Shown piece by piece: positions 44,032 to 52,922 of a stretch of DNA of 64,000 nt. Source of the DNA: Propionibacteriales bacterium (lineage in GTDB: Bacteria; Actinomycetota; Actinomycetes; Propionibacteriales; Nocardioidaceae); NCBI GenBank assembly GCA_009377795.1, contig WHTJ01000012.1:1-64000 (forward strand), given 5' to 3'. Each line of letters starts with the position of its first letter. Position 1 is the first letter of the stretch. The position numbers and the translations under genes were made by a program. The notes beneath the pieces are model-generated. The model was not told where the DNA came from. It did no database searches and saw nothing but the letters and a program-made list of their open reading frames with translations.

Positions 44032-44898
44032 CTAGGGGGACGTGTGCTCCAACAATGCGGGGATGACGACGTCCCACACCGGTCGCGGCGGCACCTGGTG
44101 ACCGACTCCCTCCAATGGGATCAGCCGGGCACCGGGAATCGCCCGGGCCAGCGCTTCCCCATGAGGCAACGGAAACAACGGGTCTTCGGTCCCGTGCAGC
44201 ACGAGGGTCGGCGCGGTGACCTCACTGAGACGTACGTCGACCGGCTCGCCCTCCTCCAGGATCCAGTGGTTCTTGATGCTCGATTCGATGTTGGTCGTGC
44301 GATCGAAGATCCGGCCGGCGAGGACCCGCACGCGTTCCTCGTCGAACAGAGACGGACCCTCCAACGCCCGCTCCTCCTCGACTAGGTAGTCGATCACCGC
44401 CGCTCGGTCCGACCAGTTCGGGTCCGGTGGCGGAGCGGCGAAGCGGGCCTTGAGCTCGTCCGACATCGGTGGGAGCTCGGCCGCATCCTGGTCGCCGAGG
44501 CCGATCGGGCTGGTCGACATCAGCGTGAGGGAGGCGACCCGATCGGGGTGCTGGGCCACCAACTCCTGGGCGATTCCTCCGCCCGCCGAGATGCCGACGA
44601 GGTGCGCGCGGGCCAGGCCGAGCCCGTCCAGGAGGTGCAGGGCGTCTGAGGTCAGGTCGGCCCCGGTGTACGCCGGAGCGCCAGGCGGGTAGCTGGTCGA
44701 ACGTCCGGTGTCCCGATGGTCGTACCGGATGACGAACCGGCGGCCAGCCACCAGATGCTCGCAGAACTCCTCATCCCACCAGTCCATCGAGGCGGCGAGT
44801 CCGCCGATGAGCAGGATGGCCGGGTCGGCGGGCTCGCCGAAGGTCTCGACGCAGATCTCCACCCCGTCGACCTGGACAAGCCGGTGTTTCCCGTGCAC
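44032..44898 (-). CDS. alpha/beta hydrolase
   Basis: 288 aa. The nucleophile elbow is GISAGGGIAQ (Ser about residue 98) within AHLVGISAGGG. The oxyanion region is IGGLAASMDWWDEEF, and the His is in GVGHQVPP near the C-terminus, with the Asp in VLHGTEDPLFPLPHG. Substrate unknown. The start GTG 44898 is preferred (GGGAG 8 bases upstream). A longer frame from 44970 would translate through the palindromic repeat at 44931-44982, giving a non-conserved N-terminus. Confidence 0.85.
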   Translation of the reverse strand: MHGKHRLVQVDGVEICVETFGEPADPAILLIGGLAASMDWWDEEFCEHLVAGRRFVIRYDHRDTGRSTSYPPGAPAYTGADLTSDALHLLDGLGLARAHLVGISAGGGIAQELVAQHPDRVASLTLMSTSPIGLGDQDAAELPPMSDELKARFAAPPPDPNWSDRAAVIDYLVEEERALEGPSLFDEERVRVLAGRIFDRTTNIESSIKNHWILEEGEPVDVRLSEVTAPTLVLHGTEDPLFPLPHGEALARAIPGARLIPLEGVGHQVPPRPVWDVVIPALLEHTSP

Positions 44899-44930
44899 GA
44901 CGACATGCTCCCACGGCCGTGGACTCCTCT

Positions 44931-44982
44931 TTCGCGCCGAGGTTGCACTTCTGGTCGACCACATGTGCAATCTCGGCGCGAG
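44931..44982. repeat. interspersed palindromic element, locus 3 (complete)
   Basis: TTCGCGCCGAGGTTGCACTT arm, centre CTGGTCGACCAC, then the arm ATGTGCAATCTCGGCGCGAG. It lies between the hydrolase start and the EcsC gene's 3' end. The centre contains the GTCGAC palindrome. Confidence 0.85.
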
Positions 44983-45008
44983 GGGCTGGGGGAGGGGCGG
45001 CGCGCGCG

Positions 45009-45692
45009 TTATTTGGCGCCGCGGGAGAGGAGGGCGCGCTCGGCGTACCGGCCGACCTGCCAGGTGGAGAACCCGTCCGCCACGGCGCCGATTCCGCCGC
45101 CGATCAAGGGGGTACGCCGGCCGACCGCCGTGACGATGCGTTTGCCGCTCACCTTGGTCAGCATGTCGGCGGTGACCTCGATGGCGGTGCGATGAGCGAG
45201 CTCAGGGTCGTGTTCGGGAGCGGTAGCGATGGCCATGGGGGACGTCGGGATCCGACCTTGGCGCATCAGTGACTTGAGGTTGTCTTCCCCAAGCAGACAA
45301 GTCAAAATCGCGGTGCGTACCCGTGGGTCCTCGACGTCGTACCCGCGCAGGTGGGCGATCGTCGCCACCAGATGACATTGCAGCAGCGCCAGCCCGGTCA
45401 CGTTGGCCGGAATGGTGAACGTCAGGGTCACCACGCCGCCGAGGTTGGTGAGGAACCCCTGCGCACCGGCCAGGCGCACATGGGACTCGATGGTGTCGCG
45501 AATGGCCTGGTCGACGTCGCCGGCCGCGGTGTCCAGCCGCTTGGCGGCGGTCGCCTTCACGCCGGGGAGCCTCGTGCCGACCCCGTCGATCGCGAGCTCC
45601 AACGCCTGCCGGACCAGTCCGGCGGCGAACTCCGGTGAGATCCGTTGCGCCGCCGGCGCGAGGGCCCTACCCACCATGCTCCCTAGTCCCAT
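45009..45692 (-). CDS. EcsC family protein
   Basis: 227 aa. It fits the EcsC family: an amphipathic N-terminal half, a central hydrophobic segment (GFLTNLGGVVTLTFTIPANVTGLALLQ) and a C-terminal glycine-rich block RTPLIGGGIGAVADGFSTWQVGRYA. EcsC proteins occur with ABC exporters or alone; biochemical role is unclear. Starts at ATG 45692. The short region to aat holds a threefold 14-nt direct repeat (CAGACGGCGTAC type, near 45735-45765). Confidence 0.8.
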   Translation of the reverse strand: MGLGSMVGRALAPAAQRISPEFAAGLVRQALELAIDGVGTRLPGVKATAAKRLDTAAGDVDQAIRDTIESHVRLAGAQGFLTNLGGVVTLTFTIPANVTGLALLQCHLVATIAHLRGYDVEDPRVRTAILTCLLGEDNLKSLMRQGRIPTSPMAIATAPEHDPELAHRTAIEVTADMLTKVSGKRIVTAVGRRTPLIGGGIGAVADGFSTWQVGRYAERALLSRGAK

Positions 45693-45828
45693 CGCAGGCT
45701 CCGATCTTCTGTGCTCGTACTGATGAGAACTCTACGACGGCGCACCAGACGGCGTACCAGACGGCGTGACTGCGTGCTCGCGGCCTCCTCCGACCCGAGC
45801 CGGCGTGCGCCGCTGACACGATAGTGGT

Positions 45829-46500
45829 GTGCCGATCGAGCCACCCGAGTCGCCGTGGGAGATCCCGTCGCCGAAGTCCGCCGGCGACGAGGATCTGGTC
45901 GGCGGTGGCGCGGACCTCGAGCCGGGTACCGTCCTGGCGGCGTACCGGGCGGGGATCTTCCCGATGCCGGTCGAGGGCGTCGCGCACATGCTGTGGTGGT
46001 CGCCGGCGATGCGCGGCGTGTTGCCACCGGACGGCCTGCGGGTGAGCCGGTCGCTCCGCCAGTCGTGCAAGCGGTTCGAGATCCGGGTGGACACCGCATG
46101 CCACGAGGTGATCAAGGCGTGCGCCGATCCGGCCCGGCCGGGCGGCTGGATCAACGACGACATCATCGCCGCGTACACCCGGCTGCATGAGCTCGGCTGG
46201 GTGCACTCCGTCGAGGCGTGGAACGCCGAGGGTGAGCTGGCCGGCGGGTTGTACGGCGTGGCGATCGGCGGGCTGTTCGCCGGTGAGTCGATGTTCTACC
46301 GGCAGCGGGACGCGTCCAAGGTCGCCCTGGTGGGGCTCGTGGACATCGTGCGCGCCGCGAACCCGGACGGTCGGCTGATCGACGTGCAGTGGCAGACCAA
46401 GCACCTGCAGAGCCTGGGTGTGATCGACGTACCCCGGAAGCGGTACCTACAGCTCCTCGACTCCGCCCTCCAGCTGCCCCTCCCGGAGCCGTTCGCGTAG
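45829..46500 (+). CDS. aat: leucyl/phenylalanyl-tRNA--protein transferase
   Basis: 223 aa. Aat blocks: YRAGIFPMPVEG, WWSPAMRGVLPPDG, WINDDIIAAYTRLHELGWVH, GGLYGVAIGGLFAGESMFY, and DVQWQTKHLQSLGV. The enzyme attaches Leu or Phe from charged tRNA to proteins with N-terminal Arg or Lys, marking them for ClpS/ClpAP-type degradation (N-degron pathway). The GTG start has no strong Shine-Dalgarno sequence. It is converging with the small gene at 46509. Confidence 0.93.
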   Translation: MPIEPPESPWEIPSPKSAGDEDLVGGGADLEPGTVLAAYRAGIFPMPVEGVAHMLWWSPAMRGVLPPDGLRVSRSLRQSCKRFEIRVDTACHEVIKACADPARPGGWINDDIIAAYTRLHELGWVHSVEAWNAEGELAGGLYGVAIGGLFAGESMFYRQRDASKVALVGLVDIVRAANPDGRLIDVQWQTKHLQSLGVIDVPRKRYLQLLDSALQLPLPEPFA

Positions 46501-46508
46501 TCGGCCGG

Positions 46509-46760
46509 TCACCCGGCGTCGTACGCCGACCGCTGCTGCGGCAGCTGGTACCCGTCCGCCAGCCCGGCGACGAGGGCGTCGACGAACGGTATGACGTCGG
46601 CCTTGTCCAGCCGGAAGGTGGCGGCGCAGGTGCCATTGCGCCAGAAGGACAGGACCACCATCCCGGCCTCGTGGTGCCAGGTCACTCGCAGTGCGCGGTC
46701 GGAGCCGCGGGAGTCGAGGAAGACCCCGCCCGGTGCGGGCATCGGCACCACGTCACTCAT
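46509..46760 (-). CDS. conserved small protein of unknown function
   Basis: 83 aa beginning MSDVVPMPAPGGVFLDSRG. The pattern DRALRVTWHHEAGMVVLSFWRNGTC, then ATFRLDKADVIPFVDALVAGL, looks like a small two-layer domain common in actinomycetes, but I know no function. The larger in-frame extension upstream lies over the glycosylase gene start and is rejected. It is divergent from that gene. Confidence 0.6.
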   Translation of the reverse strand: MSDVVPMPAPGGVFLDSRGSDRALRVTWHHEAGMVVLSFWRNGTCAATFRLDKADVIPFVDALVAGLADGYQLPQQRSAYDAG

Positions 46761-46860
46761 GTACAGATGATGCCTTTTCGTGCCGGTCGGCGCCAGGCCG
46801 ACGCGACCTTCCTTCGTACGCCCGCGTGTGCCGGAGCGATGATCCGGCGATACTGAATGC

Positions 46861-47724
46861 ATGCCGGAGCTACCGGAGGTGCATGCGCTCGCCGAGGATC
46901 TCCGCGCGCGCCTGGACTCGAAGGCCGTCGCACGGTTCGAGCTGGCGGCATTCAGCGCGCTCAAGACGTACGACCCGCCACCCACCGCGCTACACGGATT
47001 GGTGATCGACGGCGTACAACGTCGCGGGAAGTTCCTCGATGTGGAGGCGTCCGGGCTGCATCTCGCGTTCCATCTGGCGCTAGGCGGATGGATGCGCTGG
47101 CGGGACAGCATCCCGCGGAAGCCGCTGCGGATGGGCAAGGGCCCGCTTGCCGCGCGGGTCGTGCTGGACGACGACTCGGGGTTCGACGTCACGGAGGCGG
47201 GGACACAGAAACGGCTGGCCATCTACGTCGTCCGCGACCTGGCCGACGTACCCGGAATAGCCCGGCTCGGACCGGACCCGCTCGACGACGCCTTCACCCA
47301 GGAGGTGTTCGTCGGCATCGTGCGGAGCTCCGGGCGCGCGCAGCTCAAGGGAACGCTGCGGGACCAGTCGAAGATCGCCGGTGTCGGCAACGCGTACTCC
47401 GACGAGATCCTGCATGCCGCGAAGCTGTCGCCGTACAAACCCAGCAACTCGCTCACGGAGACCGAGCTGGAGGAGCTGTACGCCGCCCTGCGCGGCGTTC
47501 TCACCGACGCGATCGCGCGTTCGGAGGGCCTGGCCGCGAGCGAGCTCAAGGCGGAGAAGAAGTCCGGTCTCCGGGTGCACGGGCGGACCGGAGAGGCCTG
47601 CCCGGTCTGCGGAGACACGATCCGGGAGGTGTCGTTTGCCGACCGCGCGATGCAGTACTGCCCGACCTGCCAGACCGGCGGCAAGCCGCTGGCCGACCGC
47701 CGGATGTCCCGCCTGCTCAAATGA
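46861..47724 (+). CDS. Fpg/Nei-family DNA glycosylase
   Basis: 287 aa. Met1 is followed by PELPEV, giving the catalytic N-terminal Pro and Glu. The H2TH domain contains LKGTLRDQSKIAGVGNAYSDEILHAAKLSP, with QSKIAGVGN at the usual DNA contacts. The C-terminal zinc finger is CPVCGDTIREVSFADRAMQYCPTC, whose Arg reaches the lesion. It removes oxidised bases in base-excision repair. Whether the preference is MutM-like or Nei-like cannot be fixed by eye. Confidence 0.93.
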   Translation: MPELPEVHALAEDLRARLDSKAVARFELAAFSALKTYDPPPTALHGLVIDGVQRRGKFLDVEASGLHLAFHLALGGWMRWRDSIPRKPLRMGKGPLAARVVLDDDSGFDVTEAGTQKRLAIYVVRDLADVPGIARLGPDPLDDAFTQEVFVGIVRSSGRAQLKGTLRDQSKIAGVGNAYSDEILHAAKLSPYKPSNSLTETELEELYAALRGVLTDAIARSEGLAASELKAEKKSGLRVHGRTGEACPVCGDTIREVSFADRAMQYCPTCQTGGKPLADRRMSRLLK

Positions 47725-47806
47725 CGCGCCTGCGCATTGACCCTGACTATTGGTTACGCTCAGAAGTCTGGGTAGGAGGATCCGGGAGCTGAAAGGGGGT
47801 AGGGCC

Positions 47807-49042
47807 GTGCAGTGTCTCAGGTGCGGGCTCGCGAACGCACCCGGTGCGGACCATTGCATCCGGTGCGCAACGCCTCTGGACACTCCGCCCGAACCGGGCT
47901 CGTCGGGATCGGATTCGTCGGGACCTGGCTCGTCGCAGTCTGCGCCCGGGCAGCCACGCCCGGCTGGGCAGCCACGCCCGGCGGGGCCGCAGCCGCCACC
48001 TGGGCAACAGGCCGCACCTGGGCAACAGCGCCCACCGGGGCAACAGAACTCACCGGGGCAACAGAACCCGCCGGGACAACCGCCCCCAGCGGGGCGGTCG
48101 TGGCCGCCGCCGAGCCGACCGCAGGGAGCTCCTCCGCCCGGCCAGCCGTCATCGGCCGGACCACCACCGCAGGGAGCTCCTCCACCCGGCCAGCGGCCAC
48201 CGCCGCCATACGGGACGGGTCCGCAGCAGGGGCCACCCTCCGGGACGGGTCCGCAGCAGGGACCGCCCTCCGGTGCGCCGTCACCGGCCGAGCACCCCAC
48301 TCAGCGGATGCCGCCGCAGTGGCAGCGTCCGGCGAATGCTCCTCCGGCCGGTACCTGGCCGACCGCCGTACCGGACGACGCCCGACCGACCGGATCAGTC
48401 CCGGGGCGGGCGCCCGGCGAGGGCCGCCCGCAGACCACGGTCACCGGTGGACCGGGCGCTCAGCAGCAGACCGGGTACGGCGGCTGGGAGCACCCCGGCT
48501 ATGCGCCGCGCACGCCTCCGAAGCCGGCTGAGCCCGCGCCGACCGGCGGCATCTGGCGGGTATTCGCGGTCATCACCTTGGCGCTTGCGGCTCTCGGCTG
48601 CCTCTTCTACGCCGGTTGGGCCGGCACCGAGCGCCGCGGCATCTTCAGCGACTTCGCCGATGACGCGAGCTCGGTCTCGATGCGCCGCGCGGAGGACAGC
48701 GATGCGCGCGACGAGATGTTCCTCTATATCGCGGTCGCGCTGATCGCGGTGGCGGTCCTCTTCTGGATGTTGACCAGGGTCATGGGCCGGCTGCCGTTCA
48801 TGGCCCTCGGGTTCACCGGGCTGGCCCTGCTGGCCGTCGGCGGCATCGTCGTCGGCGTCGGCGCCTACCTCACCGCCATGGTCGGGAGTGATCCGTCCGA
48901 AGCGGACCGGGCGGTGGTCGGATACCTGGTGATGGGCGGCGGGTTCGTGTTGATCGCGGCAGGCTTGATCGCCGGTCTTTTCTCGCTAGTCTTGGCGCGC
49001 AGGTCCGATGACGAGCTCGACTTTGGGGTGTGGAACGGCTGA
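47807..49042 (+). CDS. zinc-ribbon, Pro/Gln-rich multi-TM membrane protein
   Basis: 411 aa from GTG 47807 (AAAGGGGG upstream). A zinc ribbon opens the protein (CLRCGLANAPGADHCIRC). A ~220-residue Pro/Gln/Gly-rich, low-complexity region follows (repeats such as GQQNPPGQPP). Four C-terminal helices begin near residue 250 (VITLALAALGCLFYAGWAG, FLYIAVALIAVAVLFWMLT, ALGFTGLALLAVGGIVVGVGA, VLIAAGLIAGLFSLVLA). Function unknown; such layouts often belong to membrane scaffold or regulatory proteins. GDPD follows after 28 nt. Confidence 0.7.
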   Translation: MQCLRCGLANAPGADHCIRCATPLDTPPEPGSSGSDSSGPGSSQSAPGQPRPAGQPRPAGPQPPPGQQAAPGQQRPPGQQNSPGQQNPPGQPPPAGRSWPPPSRPQGAPPPGQPSSAGPPPQGAPPPGQRPPPPYGTGPQQGPPSGTGPQQGPPSGAPSPAEHPTQRMPPQWQRPANAPPAGTWPTAVPDDARPTGSVPGRAPGEGRPQTTVTGGPGAQQQTGYGGWEHPGYAPRTPPKPAEPAPTGGIWRVFAVITLALAALGCLFYAGWAGTERRGIFSDFADDASSVSMRRAEDSDARDEMFLYIAVALIAVAVLFWMLTRVMGRLPFMALGFTGLALLAVGGIVVGVGAYLTAMVGSDPSEADRAVVGYLVMGGGFVLIAAGLIAGLFSLVLARRSDDELDFGVWNG

Positions 49043-49070
49043 ACGCTCGCGTTGCGTTGGCCGGATCATC

Positions 49071-49883
49071 ATGCAGGAAAGCCCATACCCACGGCCATGG
49101 GTCATCGCCCACCGCGGTGCGAGCGACACACACGCTGAGCACACCTTGGCGGCGTACGAGCAGGCCGTCAAGGACGGCGCGGACGGGTTGGAGTGCGACG
49201 TACGCCTCACCCGAGACGGGCACCTGGTCTGTGTGCACGACCGCCGAGTCGAACGTACGTCGGACGGTCGCGGTGTCATTTCCACCAAACGGCTGGACGA
49301 GCTCAACCGATTCGACTGGAGCAGTTGGAAGAATCCGTGGGCGGATCTCGACGACGAGGCCGAGCTGCCCGACACCGAGGGGCGGGTCGTACTCACATTG
49401 CACAGCCTGCTGGGAATGGTCCAGGATCACGACCAGCCGCTCACCGTCTCGATTGAGACCAAGCACCCCACTCGCTACTCGGGACTGGTGGAGCGGATGC
49501 TCGTCGAGCTCCTCGACCATTTCGGCCTGGCCCGGCCAAGCAGTGGTGTGTCGTCGGCACGTGTGATGAGTTTTTCTTTGCTGTCAATGCGAAGACTGAC
49601 CCGCATGGCGCCCGCGGTTCCGCTGGTTTGGTTGATGGATGGCAAGCTCCCGGCCCGGGTGGGTGACGGCCGACTGCCGGCCGGTGTCGGCACGGCCGGG
49701 CCGTCCTGCGAGCTCGTGCGGGAGAACCCGGACTGGGTGCGGCGGGTGGACAAACGCGGACACGGTGTTCACGTGTGGACGGTGAATACCGCTGAGGACG
49801 CGAAGATGTGCCAGAGTTTACCCGTGGAGGCGGTCATAACGGACCGGCCGCAGATGATGCGGCAATGGTTGACGCGGGATTGA
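49071..49883 (+). CDS. glycerophosphodiester phosphodiesterase
   Basis: 270 aa TIM barrel. GDPD motif HRGASDTHAEHTLAAYEQAV opens the fold, followed by GLECDVRLTRDGHLVCVHD (metal Glu and Asp, catalytic His) and the C-terminal VHVWTVNTAEDAKMC and AVITDRPQ. It hydrolyses glycerophosphodiesters to glycerol-3-phosphate and alcohols. It has no signal peptide. The start ATG 49071 is 28 nt after the upstream stop, and the few in-frame codons upstream are not conserved. Confidence 0.9.
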   Translation: MQESPYPRPWVIAHRGASDTHAEHTLAAYEQAVKDGADGLECDVRLTRDGHLVCVHDRRVERTSDGRGVISTKRLDELNRFDWSSWKNPWADLDDEAELPDTEGRVVLTLHSLLGMVQDHDQPLTVSIETKHPTRYSGLVERMLVELLDHFGLARPSSGVSSARVMSFSLLSMRRLTRMAPAVPLVWLMDGKLPARVGDGRLPAGVGTAGPSCELVRENPDWVRRVDKRGHGVHVWTVNTAEDAKMCQSLPVEAVITDRPQMMRQWLTRD

Positions 49884-49904
49884 ATTCGCCCGGCTGAGTT
49901 GGTT

Positions 49905-49952
49905 TCGCATGGTGGGGGAAATGGGAACCCTTTGAGGGTAAACACCATGCGA
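49905..49952. promoter_or_regulatory. nested inverted repeat upstream of the RsbW-like gene
   Basis: TCGCATGGTG (49905-49914) pairs with CACCATGCGA (49943-49952), and inside it ACCCT...AGGGT forms a second hairpin. It ends 16 bp before the start codon. It may be an operator, an attenuator or a transcription terminator for the GDPD gene. Confidence 0.45.
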
Positions 49953-49968
49953 TAAGTGAGGAAACGGG

Positions 49969-50388
49969 ATGGGAGTCGTGGGGGCGGTGCGGCGCTCAGA
50001 GGCTGCAACCTCGGTGAGGTTGCCGTTCTCGCCCGCCAGCGTGCGCACGATCCGCGACCGGCTCACTACCGACCTCGAGGCTCGCGAGCTACCGGCAGAG
50101 AGCGTGGACGACGCGCGGATCGTACTGAGCGAGCTGGTCGCCAATGCGCTCCGCCATGCCCGTCCGCTGCCCGAGGACACACTTTGCGCGAGCTGGCACG
50201 TGCGCGAGAACGGCATGGTGGTTTCGGTCACCGACGGCGGCTCGTCCACCGCGCCACACGTCCAGCGCACCTCGGAGCTGTCCGACGGCGGACGTGGTCT
50301 CGCAATCGTCGACGTCCTCGCCCACCGGTGGTGGATGGAGTCCGACGCCTCGCAGAGCTCGGTCTTCGCGGAGATCGCCTGGCACTGA
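49969..50388 (+). CDS. RsbW-like anti-sigma / ATP-binding regulator
   Basis: 139 aa, a single GHKL ATPase domain (HATPase_c_2): N-box ELVANALRHA (Asn binds Mg), G1 box VVSVTDGG, and GGRGLAIVD (G2). Such proteins phosphorylate anti-anti-sigma factors or hold a sigma factor. No partner sigma or anti-anti-sigma gene is adjacent, so the target is unknown. The GAGGAAACGGG sequence precedes the ATG. A palindromic repeat element follows the stop. Confidence 0.88.
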   Translation: MGVVGAVRRSEAATSVRLPFSPASVRTIRDRLTTDLEARELPAESVDDARIVLSELVANALRHARPLPEDTLCASWHVRENGMVVSVTDGGSSTAPHVQRTSELSDGGRGLAIVDVLAHRWWMESDASQSSVFAEIAWH

Positions 50389-50397
50389 TCTCCGCCT

Positions 50398-50472
50398 TTC
50401 GCGCCGAGATTGCACATCTGGCAACTTCTTCGTGCCGAGATTGCACATCTGGCCGTTCCCTCTCGGCGCGAG
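50398..50472. repeat. interspersed palindromic element, locus 4 (rearranged)
   Basis: Two direct left arms, CGCGCCGAGATTGCACATCT at 50400-50419 and CGTGCCGAGATTGCACATCT at 50430-50449, then a right-arm remnant TCTCGGCGCGAG (50461-50472). The inverted arm between them is lost. Confidence 0.85.
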
Positions 50473-50532
50473 GGGTGTCGCGGTCGTGGGCTAGGGTGCG
50501 AGGCGGACGTCGTACCCGGAAGGAATGCTCGC

Positions 50533-51468
50533 ATGGGCAAACGTGCACGCCGGAAGAGGGAAGCCGCACCCGCCGAGGCCGCCGAGGTCGGGCCGAGACA
50601 GCCGTGCCCCTGCGGATCGGGCCGGCGCTACAAGGCGTGTCATGGTCGGGACGGCGGCTCCCCACCATTCGTGGCGCGGGCGTTCGAGGGATTGCCGAAC
50701 GAGTGCGACTGGATCGCGCTGCGGGAGTTCGTGCCCGCGGCAACCGCGCCATTGCCACTGAGGGATCACTCCCATACCGTCCAGCTCTGCAGCCTGCTGC
50801 CCGGGGGATGGCCGGCAATGGTGCGGGACTCTGGCGACATCTGGCTCGGTCTACAGGTCCAGCACGACTCGGGCGATGCCAGCCGGGACCTGGCCCGGAC
50901 GCTGGAACTCGCTCTCGAGACCGAGGCCGGGAGCCCGGTCGCACTGGACGAACTTCCGGGTCCGGGGACGCGTCTGCAAGACCTGGTGGACCCGGACGCC
51001 GATCTCGAGGTCACCGTCCATGCGGGGTTCGACTTCTGGGTCAGCGACGTCGACGACCCGAGCGGCGAGATCGCGGCCTCGCTGGAGGCCGCCAACGAGG
51101 CGACGATTCCCACCGCGCGGCTGGAGTCGGTCGATGCGGCGTACTGGTGTGACGTCGGCACGAAGGAGCACCTGCGTTGGGTCATGCCGCATGAGGAGGA
51201 CACCGCGCTGAACGCGCTGGCGCGGCTCCACGCCAGGGGCGCGGATGCGCTGTTCGAGGGCAGTCGGCTGGTGGGGTCGTTCCGCGCCTACGGCCTGCTG
51301 GTGCCGGTATGGGATCTGCCGGTGGGTACCGGGGCCGCCGCGGTGGAGGAGCCCGCGGCGGCGTTCGGCGAGCGGTTCGGTGAGGCCGCGGCGACGACCG
51401 GGCCGCTGTCCGCCGACGAGCGTTCGGCTCGGGCGGGTCTGGCGAACCGGCAGCTCACCATTCGGTGA
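50533..51468 (+). CDS. DUF5926-type protein with a SEC-C zinc motif
   Basis: 311 aa. The N-terminus is basic (GKRARRKREAAP), followed by the SEC-C metal motif PCPCGSGRRYKACHG (residues about 24-38). The remaining ~270 residues form a conserved actinobacterial domain of unknown role, with FVPAATAPLPLRD, WVMPHEEDTALNALARLHARG and LVPVWDLP as its recognisable blocks. SEC-C modules often bind nucleic acid or ribosome-associated partners. ATG 50533 is chosen by AAGGAATG upstream. Confidence 0.75.
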   Translation: MGKRARRKREAAPAEAAEVGPRQPCPCGSGRRYKACHGRDGGSPPFVARAFEGLPNECDWIALREFVPAATAPLPLRDHSHTVQLCSLLPGGWPAMVRDSGDIWLGLQVQHDSGDASRDLARTLELALETEAGSPVALDELPGPGTRLQDLVDPDADLEVTVHAGFDFWVSDVDDPSGEIAASLEAANEATIPTARLESVDAAYWCDVGTKEHLRWVMPHEEDTALNALARLHARGADALFEGSRLVGSFRAYGLLVPVWDLPVGTGAAAVEEPAAAFGERFGEAAATTGPLSADERSARAGLANRQLTIR

Positions 51469-51506
51469 ACTGTGACATGCAAGATGTTGAATAGCTGAGA
51501 AGATTT

Positions 51507-51527
51507 GCTCTAGTCTTCAACTAGAGC
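51507..51527. terminator. hairpin overlapping the arcA stop codon
   Basis: GCTCTAGT (51507-51514), loop CTTCA, ACTAGAGC (51520-51527). It sits between the converging DUF5926 and arginine deiminase genes and includes the arcA TAG. A likely bidirectional terminator. Confidence 0.6.
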
Positions 51528-52834
51528 CCGGTCGTTGCTGTATCCCCCGTCGGCAGCGACCGGGCTCCTCCATGTTCGTACGCACCGCTCCACCCGCCGT
51601 CACGACGCTGGATGTTCGCCCCCTCCGGGCGGTCCCGCAGGACCGGGCACGACATGCATCGCGGACCGCCCCGGCCCGATCCGAGCTCGGACCCGGCGAT
51701 GGTCACGACCTCGATGCCGTGTTCCTCGAGTCGCCGGTTGGTCTCGACATTGCGCTCGTACGCCACCGCGATCCGCGGCGCGATGGCGAGCGTGTTGTTG
51801 CCGTCGTCCCACTGCTCCCGCTCGGCGGTGACCGGGTCCAGACCGGTCTCGATCTGCTGCAGGGTGTCGATGCCCATCGCCTTGGCCGCGGCGACCAGGA
51901 ACGGTTCCGGCTCGGCGAGCTCCAGGACCAGCCGGTCGGGCCCGTCGCGGTCCGGACAGGTGATCGTGACCGCGGATAACGTGTCGGCGACGTTGGGGTA
52001 CATGACGATGGTGTCGACGTCGACCATCGTGCACACCGTGTCGAGGTGCATGGTGGCGCGCTCTTGAGCGATCGGTACGGCGAGGACGGTATGGGCGAGG
52101 TTCTCGGCGAACAGTCGCCGGGCCAAGCGCTCGGCACCGGCCGGTGTCGTTCGTTCTCCGACCCCGACCGCGATCACCCCCGGTGCCAGCAGCATCACGT
52201 CGCCGCCCTCGACATGCTCGAGCCGCCATTCGTAGATGTGTGGTGTTCCTGCGAACCGGGGGTGCATCCGGTAGATCAGGTCGGTGAGCTGGGTCTCCCG
52301 CTCGCGGGCGGGCATAGCCAGGCTGGTGACCGCGACGTGGTCGCCGATCCAGGTGCTCGAGTCGCGGGTGAACAGCAGGTTCGGCAATGGGTCGATGAGG
52401 AAGTCGTCGTGGCCGAGCAGGCTGGTGACGAGACCACTGGTGTGGCGCACCTCGTCGTTGCGTACGCCGGCCGTGAGGGCTTCGGCCAACGCCGCGGGGG
52501 CGAGATCGGCCAACGCGTCCCGTAGGTACTCGCGCAACGCGTCGCCGAGACGGAGGCTGTTGGTGACGTCGGTGATCGCGGCGTGCCGGGCGTCCGGGCT
52601 GGCGAGCGTCTCGATGAGCAGGTCGAGCACGTAAAGGACCTCGACGCCGCGAGCTCGAAGCGCGTGCGCGAAGGCGTCGTGCTCTTCCTGGGCCCGGCTC
52701 ACCCAGGGGATCCCGTCGAAGAGCAGCGCGTCGTTGTTGCGCGGGGTCAGCCGCTTGAGTTCTGGACCCGGCCGATGCAGGAGTACGGTCCTGAGTCGGC
52801 CGACCTCGGTGTCGACTCGCGGAGCTGTGCTCAC
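51521..52834 (-). CDS. arcA: arginine deiminase
   Basis: 437 aa. The guanidino-modifying fold shows [38 protein letters not shown] (Glu and Asp), [20 protein letters not shown] (catalytic His), and [15 protein letters not shown] with the nucleophilic Cys. It converts arginine to citrulline and ammonia. arcB and arcC are not adjacent, so it is not part of a full ADI operon here. Relatives usually end shortly after the SCP motif; here ~35 extra residues follow (ending [12 protein letters not shown]). GTG 52834 is chosen as the family start, [14 protein letters not shown]. Confidence 0.92.
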   Translation of the reverse strand: MSTAPRVDTEVGRLRTVLLHRPGPELKRLTPRNNDALLFDGIPWVSRAQEEHDAFAHALRARGVEVLYVLDLLIETLASPDARHAAITDVTNSLRLGDALREYLRDALADLAPAALAEALTAGVRNDEVRHTSGLVTSLLGHDDFLIDPLPNLLFTRDSSTWIGDHVAVTSLAMPARERETQLTDLIYRMHPRFAGTPHIYEWRLEHVEGGDVMLLAPGVIAVGVGERTTPAGAERLARRLFAENLAHTVLAVPIAQERATMHLDTVCTMVDVDTIVMYPNVADTLSAVTITCPDRDGPDRLVLELAEPEPFLVAAAKAMGIDTLQQIETGLDPVTAEREQWDDGNNTLAIAPRIAVAYERNVETNRRLEEHGIEVVTIAGSELGSGRGGPRCMSCPVLRDRPEGANIQRRDGGWSGAYEHGGARSLPTGDTATTGL

Positions 52835-52860
52835 ATGTCGAGCGTAACGAGGTGGCCAGG

Positions 52861-52903
52861 CTCGGCGCGAAAAAGGCGGCCTGATGTGCAATCTCGGCGC
52901 GAG
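52861..52903. repeat. interspersed palindromic element, locus 5
   Basis: CTCGGCGCGA, spacer AAAAGGCGGCCTG, then ATGTGCAATCTCGGCGCGAG. The left arm is shortened to its outer end. It lies between arcA's start and larC's stop. Confidence 0.8.
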
Positions 52904-52922
52904 GGCGGTGCGCGAGGAGGGG

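Noticed and set aside
44899-44970. N-terminal extension of the alpha/beta hydrolase
   Set aside because: The added residues are encoded by the interspersed palindrome and do not match the family. GTG 44898 has a proper Shine-Dalgarno sequence.
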